A stretch of DNA of 64,000 bases from NCBI GenBank assembly GCA_017591395.1, contig WEDG01000760.1:151001-215000 (forward strand). The letters are read 5' to 3'. The stretch is from Schistocephalus solidus (lineage: Eukaryota; Platyhelminthes; Cestoda; Diphyllobothriidea; Diphyllobothriidae). A model generated the notes under the pieces. The model saw nothing but the letters and a program-made list of their open reading frames with translations, did no database searches and was not told the origin of the DNA. Made by a program: the position numbers and the translations under genes. Of this stretch, positions 22,365-33,835 are shown one piece after another (the first letter of the stretch is position 1; every line of letters begins with the position of its first letter).

Positions 22365-24315
22365 TGTTTTGAAAAGTGGTCATTTTGCGGTTATACCGTG
22401 GAATCTGATTGTCTTTGTCATTGAGTCCTCGCTCTTAATAGTTTCTAAAATAAATTTTTATTTTTTAAACATGTGCATCATCATAAATACAACTTTGAAG
22501 TACTTGACGTCATTGACAGAATTTCAACCCATGATGGTAAGGTCATGCTTTTATTTAAATTTAGTAATAATTGCCCTTGTGAATGTGAGCTTCATGGTTA
22601 TCTGGTAAACTATAATTTACTTGTTTAAAAAGCCCTGATAGGGCATTCAGGTTAGGATATTAAGTCGGGTAGAATCCATATAGGTCTAGGGATTCACTGA
22701 CTTAGAGATAGAAAAATTCTGAACTCCTTGGCAAGACCTCGTAGTTCACATAGTTAGAGGACCAGTTGTACTAAAATATTGCTATTTCTGTCGTGGGTTT
22801 GAACACCGCCAAGGTCACCGTGTTTTGCATAATTGGTTCAGTTAAACTTACTGCGATCTGTCCAAATCTAAATGTACGCATCCACGATTTCACGCATGGA
22901 AACTCCAAGAGGGTACGCAACAAGCTAGGGGGTGACGGTTTTACCGGCCGAAATCTGTCGACCGCCCGGATACTTCTTCTGGTGCCTGAAAACCAGCCCA
23001 CAACTGTCTTTTTCAAACTGTTTTTAACCGGCTGGCGCAGGTTTTACGCAAAATGTTACGCTGTGTTTAAAACTGCCTGTGGCAACCTAGGAACATGGTC
23101 TTTTCACATGCCTCAGTGTCCTTTTTGGTAATCATGCACTGTCGGTTCTTTCTGTAACTCGCGTGGCACTGATTTTTTGGGAAATTTTACTGCAATTAAC
23201 GAGACAGCGAGACCGGGCTTCCTCAGTTGTGCGCTCGGGTCAGTAGCTAAGCCCATGTGAATGCGGTATAACATTCAGTTTTATTTTGCGCGAATAAAGA
23301 CGAAATATCGGCATTCAAATCAAATATTTTCTTATGCCGACTGCATAAAATTTATTGCATCTTAGACGATTATCCTGTTGAACCTCGTGCGGTATTTTAC
23401 ATGCAATTACATTTTGAGGCATGAAAAACTTCCAATTTAAGAATATAATCATTTATTTCGTTTTTAAATTGACGTTTTTTAGCAAATAAAAATTGGTCAC
23501 TATTTATTCTTTCCTCATTTATTACAAAGTTTGATATGTTATAAGTAATTTCACGACCTCACGTGGGTCAGCTTTGCTCTTGATTATACGAGTCTATAAT
23601 TGTCACAGACATTACGCTAATTCTTTATTGTGCAATCAACTGGTATATATGCACTTGTATGGTTTAAGCAGGATCAGTTCGAAAAGAACACATTAAGGTC
23701 AGCAGTAATGAAAATTAAAACCTAAAAATGCAAAAATCAGACAAACCTAAATTAAACTCTACTTAGCCAGTAACGAGATTAATTCTGTGGCCCGTATGAA
23801 GAGCAACTGTTTATCCTTATAATGCCTGCATAATTTAACAGAAACGTGTTGAATGATTTAATTTACTCGTCTTATTTATTTCGGACCGCTCGCAAACTTG
23901 CTGAGTCTTTTAAAAAACTTTCTTTACAGTATGAAAGCCATTTTCTAGCATTTTTGGCTTCAAAGTAATAATTTCTGGCTGTTTTCTTGAGTTGGTTACA
24001 TGGATCGTGAAGTTAGTCGTACAGTTATTTTACAAATTGTTCTGAGCGGCCTATTTTGTCGAATCTTTTCCTATGCATTCCAAATAACAAGAATAATGGA
24101 AACAAATTGTGAAAAGTCACATCCATGATTTAAAATATATCCAAAAACTATGAAAACATGATTTGCATCGAAATAAAGGAGGTTATTTTTAGCAGTTGTA
24201 CTTTTTCTTAAGATATTTGATAATAAATTTATTTAAGTAAAGTAAACCTACTTGGTGCAATTTATACCTGTAAGATAATTATTTGTACGGCAAAGGAATT
24301 ATACCTTACTCCCAA
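22365..24315. other. No gene recognised
   Basis: AT-rich except for a moderately GC-richer stretch at 22.8-23.15 kb, which has a 112-codon plus-strand frame and an 81-codon frame opposite. Neither has a recognisable motif. Confidence 0.45.
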
Positions 24316-24319
24316 TAAC

Positions 24320-24530
24320 GATACTAGCTGAAAGCCCAGAAACGGCTTTCACCGACATTTTTGCTGCTGCATGACGCAGCTCTGAGTTTTTCGGCTCTTC
24401 AGTGGGTCCCAGAGCATTGGCCATGCATTTCTGGTTAACTTTCTCCAGAGAATAAGCAAGGAACTGAATTTTATGAAATTATAAGTGCAGGATATATAGT
24501 TAAGTGTCTGGTTACATAAGTCAATCATGC
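24320..24530 (-). mobile_element. Retrozyme-like 355-bp element, partial solo copy
   Basis: A minus-strand copy covering the last ~200 bases of the 355-bp unit. It includes the TCCTGCACTTA block, TTATTCTCTGGAG, ACCAGAAA and the whole ribozyme, ending TTTCAGCTAGTA. The 5' part of the unit is absent. Divergence from the tandem copies is substantial. Confidence 0.75.
24327..24415 (-). ncRNA. Type I hammerhead ribozyme, solo copy
   Basis: The core is complete on the minus strand: CTGAAGAG (complement of 24,395-24,402), GAAA (complement of 24,347-24,350), cleavage TC (complement of 24,339-24,340). Stem I TGGG/CCCA and most of CAGC/GCTC pair. Stem II is GCCGA/TCGGT. The capping hairpin reads GCTGC-GTCAT-GCAGC, where the tandem copies have GCTGT-GTCAC-ACAGC: a T-A pair has become C-G, a compensatory change. 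It may still be capable of cleavage. Confidence 0.8.
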
Positions 24531-24534
24531 GCTC

Positions 24535-25840
24535 TTTGTACTGGGTGAATTGGTAGATTCGCATAACTTATTAAACTTAATTGTGACAAAACTGGTGATT
24601 TCACTCGAATTCACACCAACAAGGCTTCAGTCCAATCGGCATTTTCCGATTCAAGTTACCCGGACAACTGATGGAAATTTATGAAGTCCAATTCGTAAGC
24701 TGACGGCCAAAGGAGGAGTTTAAACAACAAGTCTAACATTTGCCAAATGACTACGAGGCGTACTTTCCATGGCATTTTGACAGATTCAGACACTCATCAG
24801 ACCAATTTGGCTGTACATAAGGCTTTCACAAATTTTTACAAGCTTGTATCCTACCCGGATAGCCAAGGTTTTCATGATTGGGTCAAATGTGTTATTCTAT
24901 TTTTTATTGGCTTCCTTTTTTGTGCATTGTAATTTTTGGATATGCTTTTGGTAAACCTCTCTTTTCAGACGTCCTGCTATGGATGACTTTACTCTGTTAT
25001 CGATGCATCAGGGATCGGGAGCCAAGTCGGTTGAATTATTCAACCTCTTAATTAATGCGCTTCTGTCGATCAAGCTAGTGGGTTTACGCTTCGGTGAAGA
25101 CCACAGGGAACAAAGTCAACTTGAAATAACATTAACATTTATGCTGAATGAAAGTGAAAATTTGTGCCTTTTCTTTTTGACTTAATTTCCGTTTTCGCTT
25201 CATGAGCTCAGAACGAGTAACTTTCCACCTGCATGCGTGGTTACTCAAAACACACTGATAAGGATACAGACGCTTTGAACTACAACTGAAAAAAAATACG
25301 CTAGCACGTTTTCTCGGATGGAGGTCGAACTTTTCAGCCACTCTCAACAGTGAAAAGGGCTTATGGTTGCAAATCAACGCCAGGAAATTTGTCCTCTTTT
25401 GCTTGTCAGCAGGTGTCTGCTGAACACATCGTACGGGATTCAGGTCAATCGATTTGACGAATGTACTTTGGTTTTGTCCTAAGGGTCTGAGGTAACAACG
25501 TGCACGCGCGTGCGTTTACGGATGTAGGCGTGCCATTGAAAACAGAGGCATACCACAAACAATGCTCAGATCGTCGACAGATTAATTCTCACTAATAAGT
25601 TGCTAAGCCCCATTAAATAAAATATCAACCAGCGACTTCTGAGATGTCAGGTTTGAAATCAGTTGTAGATTGCAGCTCAGTTATCAGCTTTTTTGAACCC
25701 TCCGTTCAAACTTAAGGGTGCATTACATCCCTTGTTAGTGCGTGCAATCAGTAACCAAGCAATTTTCAATAAAATCATGCAGATTTTTTCAAACTCTGCC
25801 AAGTTCAGCAGTGTTAAATCTTAGAACGCCCGGCATCTCG
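24535..25840. other. No gene recognised
   Basis: Mixed-composition DNA with frames under 85 codons and no motif. No RNA gene or repeat was seen. Confidence 0.45.
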
Positions 25841-25841
25841 A

Positions 25842-26143
25842 AAATGTCCTTTAATAATTAATTTAGCCTGGTAGTCATCTGGTGAATTCTAGAAGGATTG
25901 CTTAGGAAATCCTGCTTGGAAAGTCAGGTTACTGTATCGGAATTTGTGCAATCCATGCGTTGCAGGACGCTGGACGGGTAACTTGACCCAAGAGAGGTTA
26001 AACTTACGACTTCCGGTTGGGCCTCGTAACTCAGTGTCAAGAGCGTTAGCTGAACTAAAGCCCTCCCATTGCTGGCATGAGTTCGAATCTTACCGTGGCC
26101 ACGGAGTTTTTCACAAGTGAGTTAAACGAATTATTCAAATCTG
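25842..26143 (+). repeat. Second tRNA-headed SINE family, tandem unit 1
   Basis: The unit is repeated about 303 bp downstream. Common landmarks are GCCTGGTAGTCATCTGG at 25,866 and 26,169, then GGGCCTC as the start of a tRNA-like head, and GAGTTCGAATC as its B-box. This is distinct from the hammerhead SINE: it has no CTGATGA/GAAA core. Confidence 0.7.
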
Positions 26144-26445
26144 CCAAAATCCTCTACTTATTAATTGGGCCTGGTAGTCATCTGGTGGATTCTAGTTTGA
26201 GTGCTTAGAAAAGCCTGCTTGGGCAGTCAGCTTACTATATCAGAATTGGTAGATTCCATGCTTTGCAGTAGGCTGGGAGGATAACTTGACCCAAGTTGTA
26301 TTAAACTCACGGCTCCCGGTGGGGCCTCATAGCACAGTTGGCTAAAGCGTTCGCTGTACTGAAGCCTATCCCCTGTTGGCGTGGGTTTGAATCCCACTGA
26401 GGCTGTCGAGTTTTGCACAATGAGGTCTAACAAACAAAGCAAATT
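26144..26445 (+). repeat. Second tRNA-headed SINE family, tandem unit 2
   Basis: The tRNA-like head runs from about 26,322 to 26,406. It has a nearly complete acceptor stem (GCCTCA with TGAGGC) and a perfect T-arm (GTGGG-TTTGAAT-CCCAC), plus a long variable region as in type II tRNAs. The anticodon arm does not fold well, so I regard it as a tRNA-derived element head rather than a tRNA gene. Confidence 0.65.
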
Positions 26446-28430
26446 ACTTCTAAACCATTTCATTTTTTTCTCATTCCTGTCAAGTGTAACTACCCATTTT
26501 TAATTAACGGAGGGATTTCGTAGAGATTTTTCCGGTATTCACTCGTGTGAGCTTGGGGAGATATTACTTTAAAGTCTAATTAAAAGCGGCCATAGTTTAA
26601 ATGTGGTCTGCTGATGTTGTGAGCCATAGGATTTGCTCTATGCAAATAGAGAAATAGTCAAATCAGGTAGAAAACTACTACCAGTAGTGTATAATTACAG
26701 TTGTTCAACTTAAATGCCTCTAGGTTTGGCAAACACTTCATTTACTGAAACATGTTGTGAATATATATTCATGCGCAGGACTTCGAAAGATGTGGAAAAG
26801 GTGTTTCTCAATCGCCTAAAGCGGCCCTAAATTTATATATATTAAATACTCAAAGTTGAGTAATGAATAGCGATTACATGTGGATGATGTAAACCTTGTC
26901 AGTGCCTACGAACGGTATCTAAAGCGAATGGTTTTAGGGTTAAACTTTCTTATTTCTAGGGCCTTGCGTAAAAAAAGCATAATTTGGTTAAACCACTTTT
27001 TATCCTCTTTTCTCGACAGAAATATATTTTCTGCATCATTTTATAATTTTCTATTGATTATAATTAGCCAACTCTTACTGTTATTTGAATAAATATTCCA
27101 AAATTTAAACTACAAATGTGTTATTCTTACCGATATCCAAATTTCTTAAGGGCAGGTTGTCCGTAGCCTCATCTTCGTGGTAAGCATCCAAAAGTACGTA
27201 GCAGCCGGCCAAAAGAAAAGTCCATGCACATCTCTTTGATTGGAACATTAAAGTTCCGAAAAATTCTAACATGAACCAGAGGCTCTGTGCCGCCTACAGT
27301 CAAGATACGTTTTTAAAAGATGACAAATGCTTGCTAGGAGCTGTTAGGAAGGTTGGAAAACAAAATGATGCAACAGGCTGCCTGTAAACAACGTTGCCCG
27401 CACGATTGGGGAGTGCGTTATCCAATCAAGTGCGGCCTTCTCAAGGTAACGGGAAAAGATTTAACTTGTTTAAATTTTGCGAGCAAAACTTTCCTCTTAA
27501 TCCACTGTTTTCTACAGAATGCGTTCAACGTATGTCGCCTTTTACTGGGTTTTCATGAACACATAAAAGTGATTTGATTTTGACAGCAAAAAAACACTGC
27601 AGCCATATTCATTGTGAACACGTTGTAACTGTAGATAATCTAAGTTTACTAACCATCAGAATAAAGAAAAAATAAGCTTTACTAGAAAATTGTTGGCCTC
27701 TAGCATGTTATTAGTCTATACTTAATTTGGTAATGCATAATTGTCCCACCCAGAGGGTTATTCATCTTTAAAAGACGCATGCGCTGCTTATTTTGAACCC
27801 GAACGCTCTTGGATGTATGATTGCTCACTGGATAACAAAAATGACGTGGTCGTTTGACTGGAAAAGATCTCTCTTGGTTCTGATAAAAAAATATTTTCTA
27901 CGAGTAACATGGAACAAGGAAATGTGCATCAAATCCTTCTTAAAGTAGATTTTGAAGGTTCAACATATTTAGGGGATTCACTTGCAGATTTTAATTGTCA
28001 GCAACCTTTTTGCTCGCTCAAACCTCCGTGTCATGTTTTTTGGGAGTGTATGGGTAAACAGCAACATCGGAATTCAACGCACCTCGTTTGCGCTCGGTTT
28101 TAATATATTAAGTAAATGGGTGCGTTATGTAGTTCAAATTGCATCGCATCTTCGGCAATATCGATGTTTCTGGTAACTATGTTCTGCTAACGCTTTGTGT
28201 TAATTTTTCAGCTGGAGTAATTGAATTTCCCCTAATGTGTGAATTCTCTTTGCATGCCGATTTCCACTCATGCGGTGAGTAAGTAGGTTAGACCAGTGTG
28301 CGTATACATTTTCATAAAATGGGACTTATCATGATTGGTGAGATATTTGAGATATAAATTCAGATTCTTAAATTGCCTTAAAGTAGAGGATCAATTTACC
28401 TTATGAAATAATTTATCATACTAGCAGCAA
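26446..28430. other. No gene recognised
   Basis: AT-rich, with frames up to about 75 codons and no motif. Confidence 0.5.
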
Positions 28431-28438
28431 AGGTACTA

Positions 28439-28526
28439 GCTATAGACATACACACGTGTTTTCCTGATATGCTGGTTCTGCATGGCACAACTGCGAGGGG
28501 TTAGGTTCATCAGTGTGTCCTCCAGC
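28439..28526 (-). ncRNA. Decayed hammerhead of the 355-bp retrozyme-like element
   Basis: Minus strand: GCTGGAGGACACA, CTGATGA (complement of 28,507-28,513), a shortened stem II, GAAAACACGTGTG, then TATAGCTAGTA. The cleavage dinucleotide is TG instead of TC, and the stem I pair TGGG/CCCA has become TATG/CACA with a mismatch. The family identity is clear from the ends, but the ribozyme should be inactive. Confidence 0.65.
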
Positions 28527-28667
28527 ATTTCCTGTTTTCAAGTTTTGAAATTTCAGCTTCTTAATTTCCTTAGAAATTAATTTTTAACTTTGAGCAAATA
28601 AGTTTATTTTGGGCCCGTATGGTAAATTATTTCATAAGTTACACTACTGACTGCCTGTTGGCGGTTA

Positions 28668-28806
28668 AAGAAGAAGAAGAAGAAGAAGAAGAAGAAGAAG
28701 AAGAAAGAAGAAAAAGAAGAAAAAGAAGAAGAAGCAGAAGAAGAAGAAGAAAAATAGAAAAAGAAGACGAAGAAAGAAGAAGAACAAGAAGAAGAAGAAG
28801 AAGGAG
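28668..28806. repeat. (GAA)n-rich polypurine tract
   Basis: About 140 bases are almost entirely A and G on the plus strand, mainly GAA triplets with A-runs and only a few C or T interruptions. It creates a long Glu/Lys/Arg-rich frame that I do not regard as a gene. GAA tracts of this length can form triplex (H-DNA). Confidence 0.9.
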
Positions 28807-28811
28807 CCGTT

Positions 28812-28890
28812 AATGCGATCGTTGGGATAAGAGTTCGATTTGCATGACGTTTCGGATTTGAAATCGAACCCCTACATCACAGATTGTATC
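28812..28890 (-). ncRNA. PLE-type hammerhead ribozyme relic
   Basis: On the minus strand the second half, CCGAAACGTC (complement region 28,846-28,855), is perfect, including the GTC cleavage triplet after a two-base-pair stem III. The first core segment is disrupted (CTGTGATG). It is preceded by GTATCTGATACAATCT, as in the 33.0 kb copy, confirming family identity. Confidence 0.6.
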
Positions 28891-31800
28891 AGATACGCGG
28901 TTAACCTGCAGTGGCTGATGGACAGTTGTATAAATATTTACGGTAAATTTCGGTCTCCGCTTATATACCCTGAACGAACTTATTTTCTCCAAGTTACAAA
29001 TTCATTTCGGAGGACTTAAGAAGCTGACTGTTCAAATTACCATTACTTTTAGAGCTACGCTTTTTAAATCTATGAGGTTAACTGGTTATTTTGGTGATAG
29101 TTCGTTTTATAAGAAAGAGCTTATGCAGATTTAAAACTGAGGACTTTTATGATGCGTTGAAAATTGATGATGAATTGTAAAACGTCATTTATCCGCACAT
29201 GAAAGTTGAGTGGAATTGGGCCAGACAGGGTGATTTCGCGGAAGTTGATGGGCCGGCCTCTGTGTGCTATCAGAGGTTACGATGCGTTATGAAAGCGCGT
29301 TAGGCACGTCTCTAGGTTAAATATAAACTTCCTATGCAAGGTGGATTCTCGAAAGGCAACAGTTCACTCATGAAATCTCAAGATCAAAATCTTCATCAGT
29401 TATGTGATATAGTTGGTGAATAAAATTCATGAAGCGACTGACTTCGGTTAACATTTGCTGCTGTCCTCTTGTCGTCAGTTTTAGGATCCACGTTTATAAT
29501 TTTGGCAGGGCTTTTAATAGTTTGCATGCCATGTGCTTGTAGACAATCGTGTTTAATTACCCTAACTGTGCTATCTCATGAAATATTAACTGATTTTTTA
29601 AAATTTGTTTCGGTTATAAAAGATTACTCCTTTGTTGATTTTCAGAGTAGTCATCCTTTAGCATAATTTCATGATATATTAGTCACGTCATAGTAGTAGT
29701 TTTTGAACGAGCCTCTTTAAAGGCCACCTACGAAAAGTGCACCCCTTAAAAAAACAAATTGAGGAGTATTCTGTTTTACCATTAATTTTAAATGCCCTTA
29801 TTAATTCAATTATCCTTCATCGAAACCATGAAAAAAAACATATGCTTTCTTTAATGAGTAGGCGGTAAGTTATGGGATATTTATTGTAGGTTTTGAAGCA
29901 CACGTGTTTGGCTCTGCAGCAACGCAACTTCAGGTACAAACTCGAATATCAAAACCCTATCTAAGGAATTAAGACATGTTTGCAGAACTTTCCCGACAAA
30001 AGGTTTCTCAATCTTGTTTCAGTTTTTATAAGTTAAATATTTCTCAAATCAAATAACATGCACTATTTGGAAAACTGTGAAATGCAATAATGGTTCTACC
30101 TATTATGATGCCTACCGTTTTTTTTATTTTTTGGCTCATATTTTTTAACTTTTTCTTCAAAATATTTACATTAACGAAGATGTGTTCGAACCTTTTATAA
30201 TATGATTAAGAAGATTAATTATGACTATCTAAACAACAAGAAGCCTGGTTACCTTTGCACAGTTATTTGAAAATAATTGCTTTTCCTTCTGCGTGCTAGA
30301 CGGTAATGCATTATTTCGAGCGTGATATTTTACAAAAAAAACATCTTCAGAAGCGGTAGTTGGAGGCTATTGAATGCTCCCACAGTGCCCAAACGTGCTT
30401 ACATATCAATATTTCACACATAATCAGATTTCGCAAATAAACAGTCCGGTTTACAAACCTTGCTTGACCTAAATTTATCTGATCTTTGCTGAGTTTGCAT
30501 CAGTTAGGCATTATGCAAAGCAAATGCAGCAGTTTCTTTACGAGTTAGTTCTTTTTGTAGACATTTTGTGATTAAATAACGCTTTTGCTCGGCTGTAACT
30601 TCTCGTTACATGATAAGGTTGTATAATTACGACTTTGTAATTAAGAAAGTTGCATGCTAAACTTTCAACGATTATGCAAAAACATGTGCTCTTCGGTCCG
30701 CATTAGTAAAAGCCCGATTTTTTTAAAACTATGTATTGAGTGGAGGCATTTGGAAATACTGTGGCGTTACTACAGTACCCATACACGTTTTTAAACGTAC
30801 AGTAATCAAAAAACTAAGAAGAACTTAGCAGTATTTTGCTTTGACCGACCAATTATTCCAGCATGTCGTTTACGTGCACAGTTCATCGTGAAAAGTTGCA
30901 AACTTTCGATATAATTAAACGTAAATATTTCATAAACATGGTTAACCGTCTGCTTAACCAAAAACGACTGCAGGGGAAAGTGAGGCCCCTGTGCTTTTTA
31001 TTTTGCACGATTTATTCAAATATGATCAACCAACTGTGGAGGAAAACATGTACTGCATTTTGTTGTCCAACTCATTATCATAATGAGAGAAGGGAAGTAG
31101 CAAATTCGTTTTAAAAAGCCTTTAGGTTGAACCACTCAGGTTCTCCTCAGTTCCCGAATTTTGTTTAGTGTCAGACGGCTTTTTAGCCTTCTGCATTTTA
31201 TTTCTCCGTTCGCCAAATATCCTTTAAATTCCTGCAATGACAATTTATTCACAGGACATTGAGTCGCCGGTAGAAGTGACCGATTGGCAATTTATTAATA
31301 GCAGGGACTTCTTGTTTTAAATTGTCTACCATCCATCTTCGACAGTGACAACCCATCGAAGACTCTAGGTTAAAAAAAACTACGTTAAGGTACGGTGTTG
31401 AAATTGTCCCGCATTTAAGGAACCGGATTGTCTATTTCTGATAGGGATTTAAAATGCTATTTTAACATCTTTATCTTCCAAGCGTGTTCTACAAAAAAAG
31501 ATGTGGGCAGACAACTTGTTAACGCTGTGAAATATATTTGTATTGAATTAACTTTTATGTCTACTATCCTATCGGTTTGATCACAAACCTAGGATTAAAC
31601 ACACGATCTGATTGCTCAACCTAACCTTTAACCGACAGTGAGATAAGTTTATTATCAAAAAAGCTTATACAGGGTTTTTAAACCAAAGAATATCCCATTA
31701 GAGTTGGGGCTGTACTCTCGGATCGATTTTATATAGATGAGCTTAAAAGCATATGGGTTTTTTCATCTTCCTGTATATTGTATTTTCAACTTTTTAACCT

Positions 31801-32055
31801 GCTGTGCGAGCGATCCTGGGATACAAGGGTTGAAAAGTAAACTTTCGTTATGACAACCATCCATGGTTTTTTGCTACATTCCGCTGATTAAAACACAACA
31901 AACAAGATTTCCTGCGTTTTTCAATACGCCCCTTAAAAATGTAATTACTACTATTGTTAAAGCATCGTCTATCAAATTCATGGTTTTTTCCATAAAGTAC
32001 GTTGTAGCCGCCGGCCATCAATGCCATGTCCGCCGGTTTGTACCAGGCTCACTGC
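28891..32055. other. No gene recognised
   Basis: AT-rich, with short frames only and no recognisable repeat or RNA gene. Confidence 0.5.
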
Positions 32056-32057
32056 CG

Positions 32058-32527
32058 CGAGGTCATGCAGCGGTGAAAGCTAGTGGTTTCAGACTCACTG
32101 ACCTGCACCCATTTGACCGAATTCTATTTGTACACGCACCCGTGCATCCAGATAATCGTGGCCTGCTCAAGCTCCACTTGAACACGCTATCCCTCGGCCA
32201 ACGCAACATTGACCACGAGACACGACACCCCTCAGGTAATGCAATGAACACCCATTGGACAATACTTAACCTGCTCCACATAGCTCTTACAGCAGCTGCC
32301 ACCACTATCTCACTCTCTCTCAGGCATGGCTTGACGCAAGAAACCCTAGCCCTGGCTTCGCTGGACATAGTCAACAACAGCCCTGGCTTCGCCAGTGACC
32401 AATACTGCTCCAAGCTGTATCTCAGTGTTTTGTGTACAATAAATCCCTCATGCTTGTGCCATGTGTCTTTTCCTACAACTTGGGATTTGGTCAGATGCTT
32501 GTAGTGCTCTGAGCACAACAACTCCTG
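32058..32527 (+). repeat. GC-rich dispersed repeat, inverted pair copy 1
   Basis: This block matches 33,478-33,835 in opposite orientation. Shared segments include CTTGAACAC, GGTAATGCA, CTTGCTCCACA-like, AGCAGCTGCC, CTTGGCTTCGCCAGTG-like, AATCCCTCAT and GATGCTTGTAGTGCTC. The longest open frame of the window (213 codons from 31,863) and a 152-codon opposite frame lie across it. I see no domain in either, and the partner copy does not keep the frame, so I treat both as incidental. Confidence 0.65.
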
Positions 32528-33024
32528 AGACCCCCTTCATCCACAATCCCTACAGTAATTTTGACTCAATTTCTTTGTGCCATTTTAAATTTTATTTGAA
32601 AACAGGACTTTGCACTTCCTCACAGTACCATAGTACCAGCATTTTTTCCATTTATTTGAAGTTGACAGAGGTGGGAATATACTTAATTGCATAAATGTTG
32701 GACGCGCAATCGCCAGAATTGTAGGTATATCAGCCTGAACCTTCCAAGTCGTAGATGAACCCATCGTCGTGGGCAATGTGTACCACAACAACAGAAACAT
32801 TTTGTAGTTAAACCAAAAGGACGGGAAAGGGGAGAGATAGTGTCAGTGAATGAACTGGGGTCACGCCGCCTTACCCACAGTTGTCTCACGGTGCCGTAAT
32901 GATGTTAATTTCCTTCTAGTAAATAATTCATTCCACTTACTCGCATGGGCGTAGCGCATGATAGCCGGGCGTGGGGTAGATCAAAGTGAGAAAAAATAGA
33001 TTTGATCGCTGAGAAAAGATCTTT

Positions 33025-33075
33025 ATTCGCCTGACGTTTCGGATCCCAAGTCGAACCCATCCTCAGAGACAATAT
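33025..33075 (-). ncRNA. PLE-type minimal hammerhead ribozyme
   Basis: The best copy of this family. On the minus strand: stem I strand ending GTCT (complement of 33,067-33,070), CTGAGGA (complement of 33,060-33,066), a stem II region from GGGTTCG to GGATCC, then GAAACGTC (complement of 33,033-33,040). In the latter, A-C/G-T form a two-pair stem III and C is the cleavage position. AGGCGA then pairs with the upstream TTGTCT over six positions with G-U pairs. Minimal type I hammerheads with this tiny stem III are known from Penelope-like elements. Confidence 0.75.
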
Positions 33076-33477
33076 CAGATACGTCTGATACGGTGGTAAG
33101 ATAATGGATAAAAGGCTTTACAGATTATTTTCCCCGAATTTTGCAAGAAATTTACTTTTTAAAGCAAGCACTGGTCGTCACTGTCATCATTATCGTTCTA
33201 GCAGGAAGATGCACCTTCCAAATCTGTACTCGAAACGCACATATGCCTATTCCTGGAGTACGATCAAAGAGTTGAGTTACGTAATGCAACTCATCTTTTA
33301 GGTGGTTAATGGCTTACGAAGTGCAATTACTTCTCTAGAGGAAGCTGGAAATATTTGGTCCCCCCTTTCGTTAATAAGCTGTTGTGCAGATATTTCGGTC
33401 CATTTCGGCATGGAAATCATATTTCCAATATTCAGGGTGGTGATGGGCATAGGAGTCACGCCAAGGTTGAAATCGGA

Positions 33478-33835
33478 GCACTACAAGCATCAGGTCAAAT
33501 TCCGGGTTGTAAGTAAGAGGCAGAAGACACCAGAATGAGGGATTAGTTGTGCACAGAACCCTGAATTGCTGCTTTGGGCCACTGGCGAAGCCAAGGCTAG
33601 CGTTGCTTGCGTCCAGAGCTGGCAGCTGCTTAAATAGGTCTGTGGAGCAAGTGAAGTGTTGTGAAATCGGGGTTTGTGCTGCATTACCCAAGTGGTGTCG
33701 GTGTCTAGTGGCCCATCCTGCGTCGTCGACTGAGGGCAGGGGTGTTCAAGAGGCACTTGGGCACTCACGACTTTTAGGACGCAAATGCGTGGGCGAGTGG
33801 ATGTCGGTCAAGTGCCCGTAGGCCAGTGAGTCAGG
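33478..33835 (-). repeat. GC-rich dispersed repeat, inverted pair copy 2
   Basis: Inverted relative of 32,058-32,527. It abuts the start of the recognisable PLE pseudogene at about 33.83 kb. Several short frames on both strands overlap here without conserved coding features. Confidence 0.6.

Noticed and set aside
26322..26406. Candidate tRNA gene (good acceptor and T-arm)
   Set aside because: The anticodon arm does not fold convincingly, and the sequence is part of a tandem SINE unit with a diverged second copy.
28619..28813. Glu/Lys/Arg-rich frame
   Set aside because: Produced by translation of the GAA microsatellite.
31863..32504. 213-codon open frame, the longest in the window, with a 152-codon frame opposite
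   Set aside because: It lies largely in a repeat whose partner at 33.5-33.8 kb does not preserve the frame. No domain or splice context was recognised.
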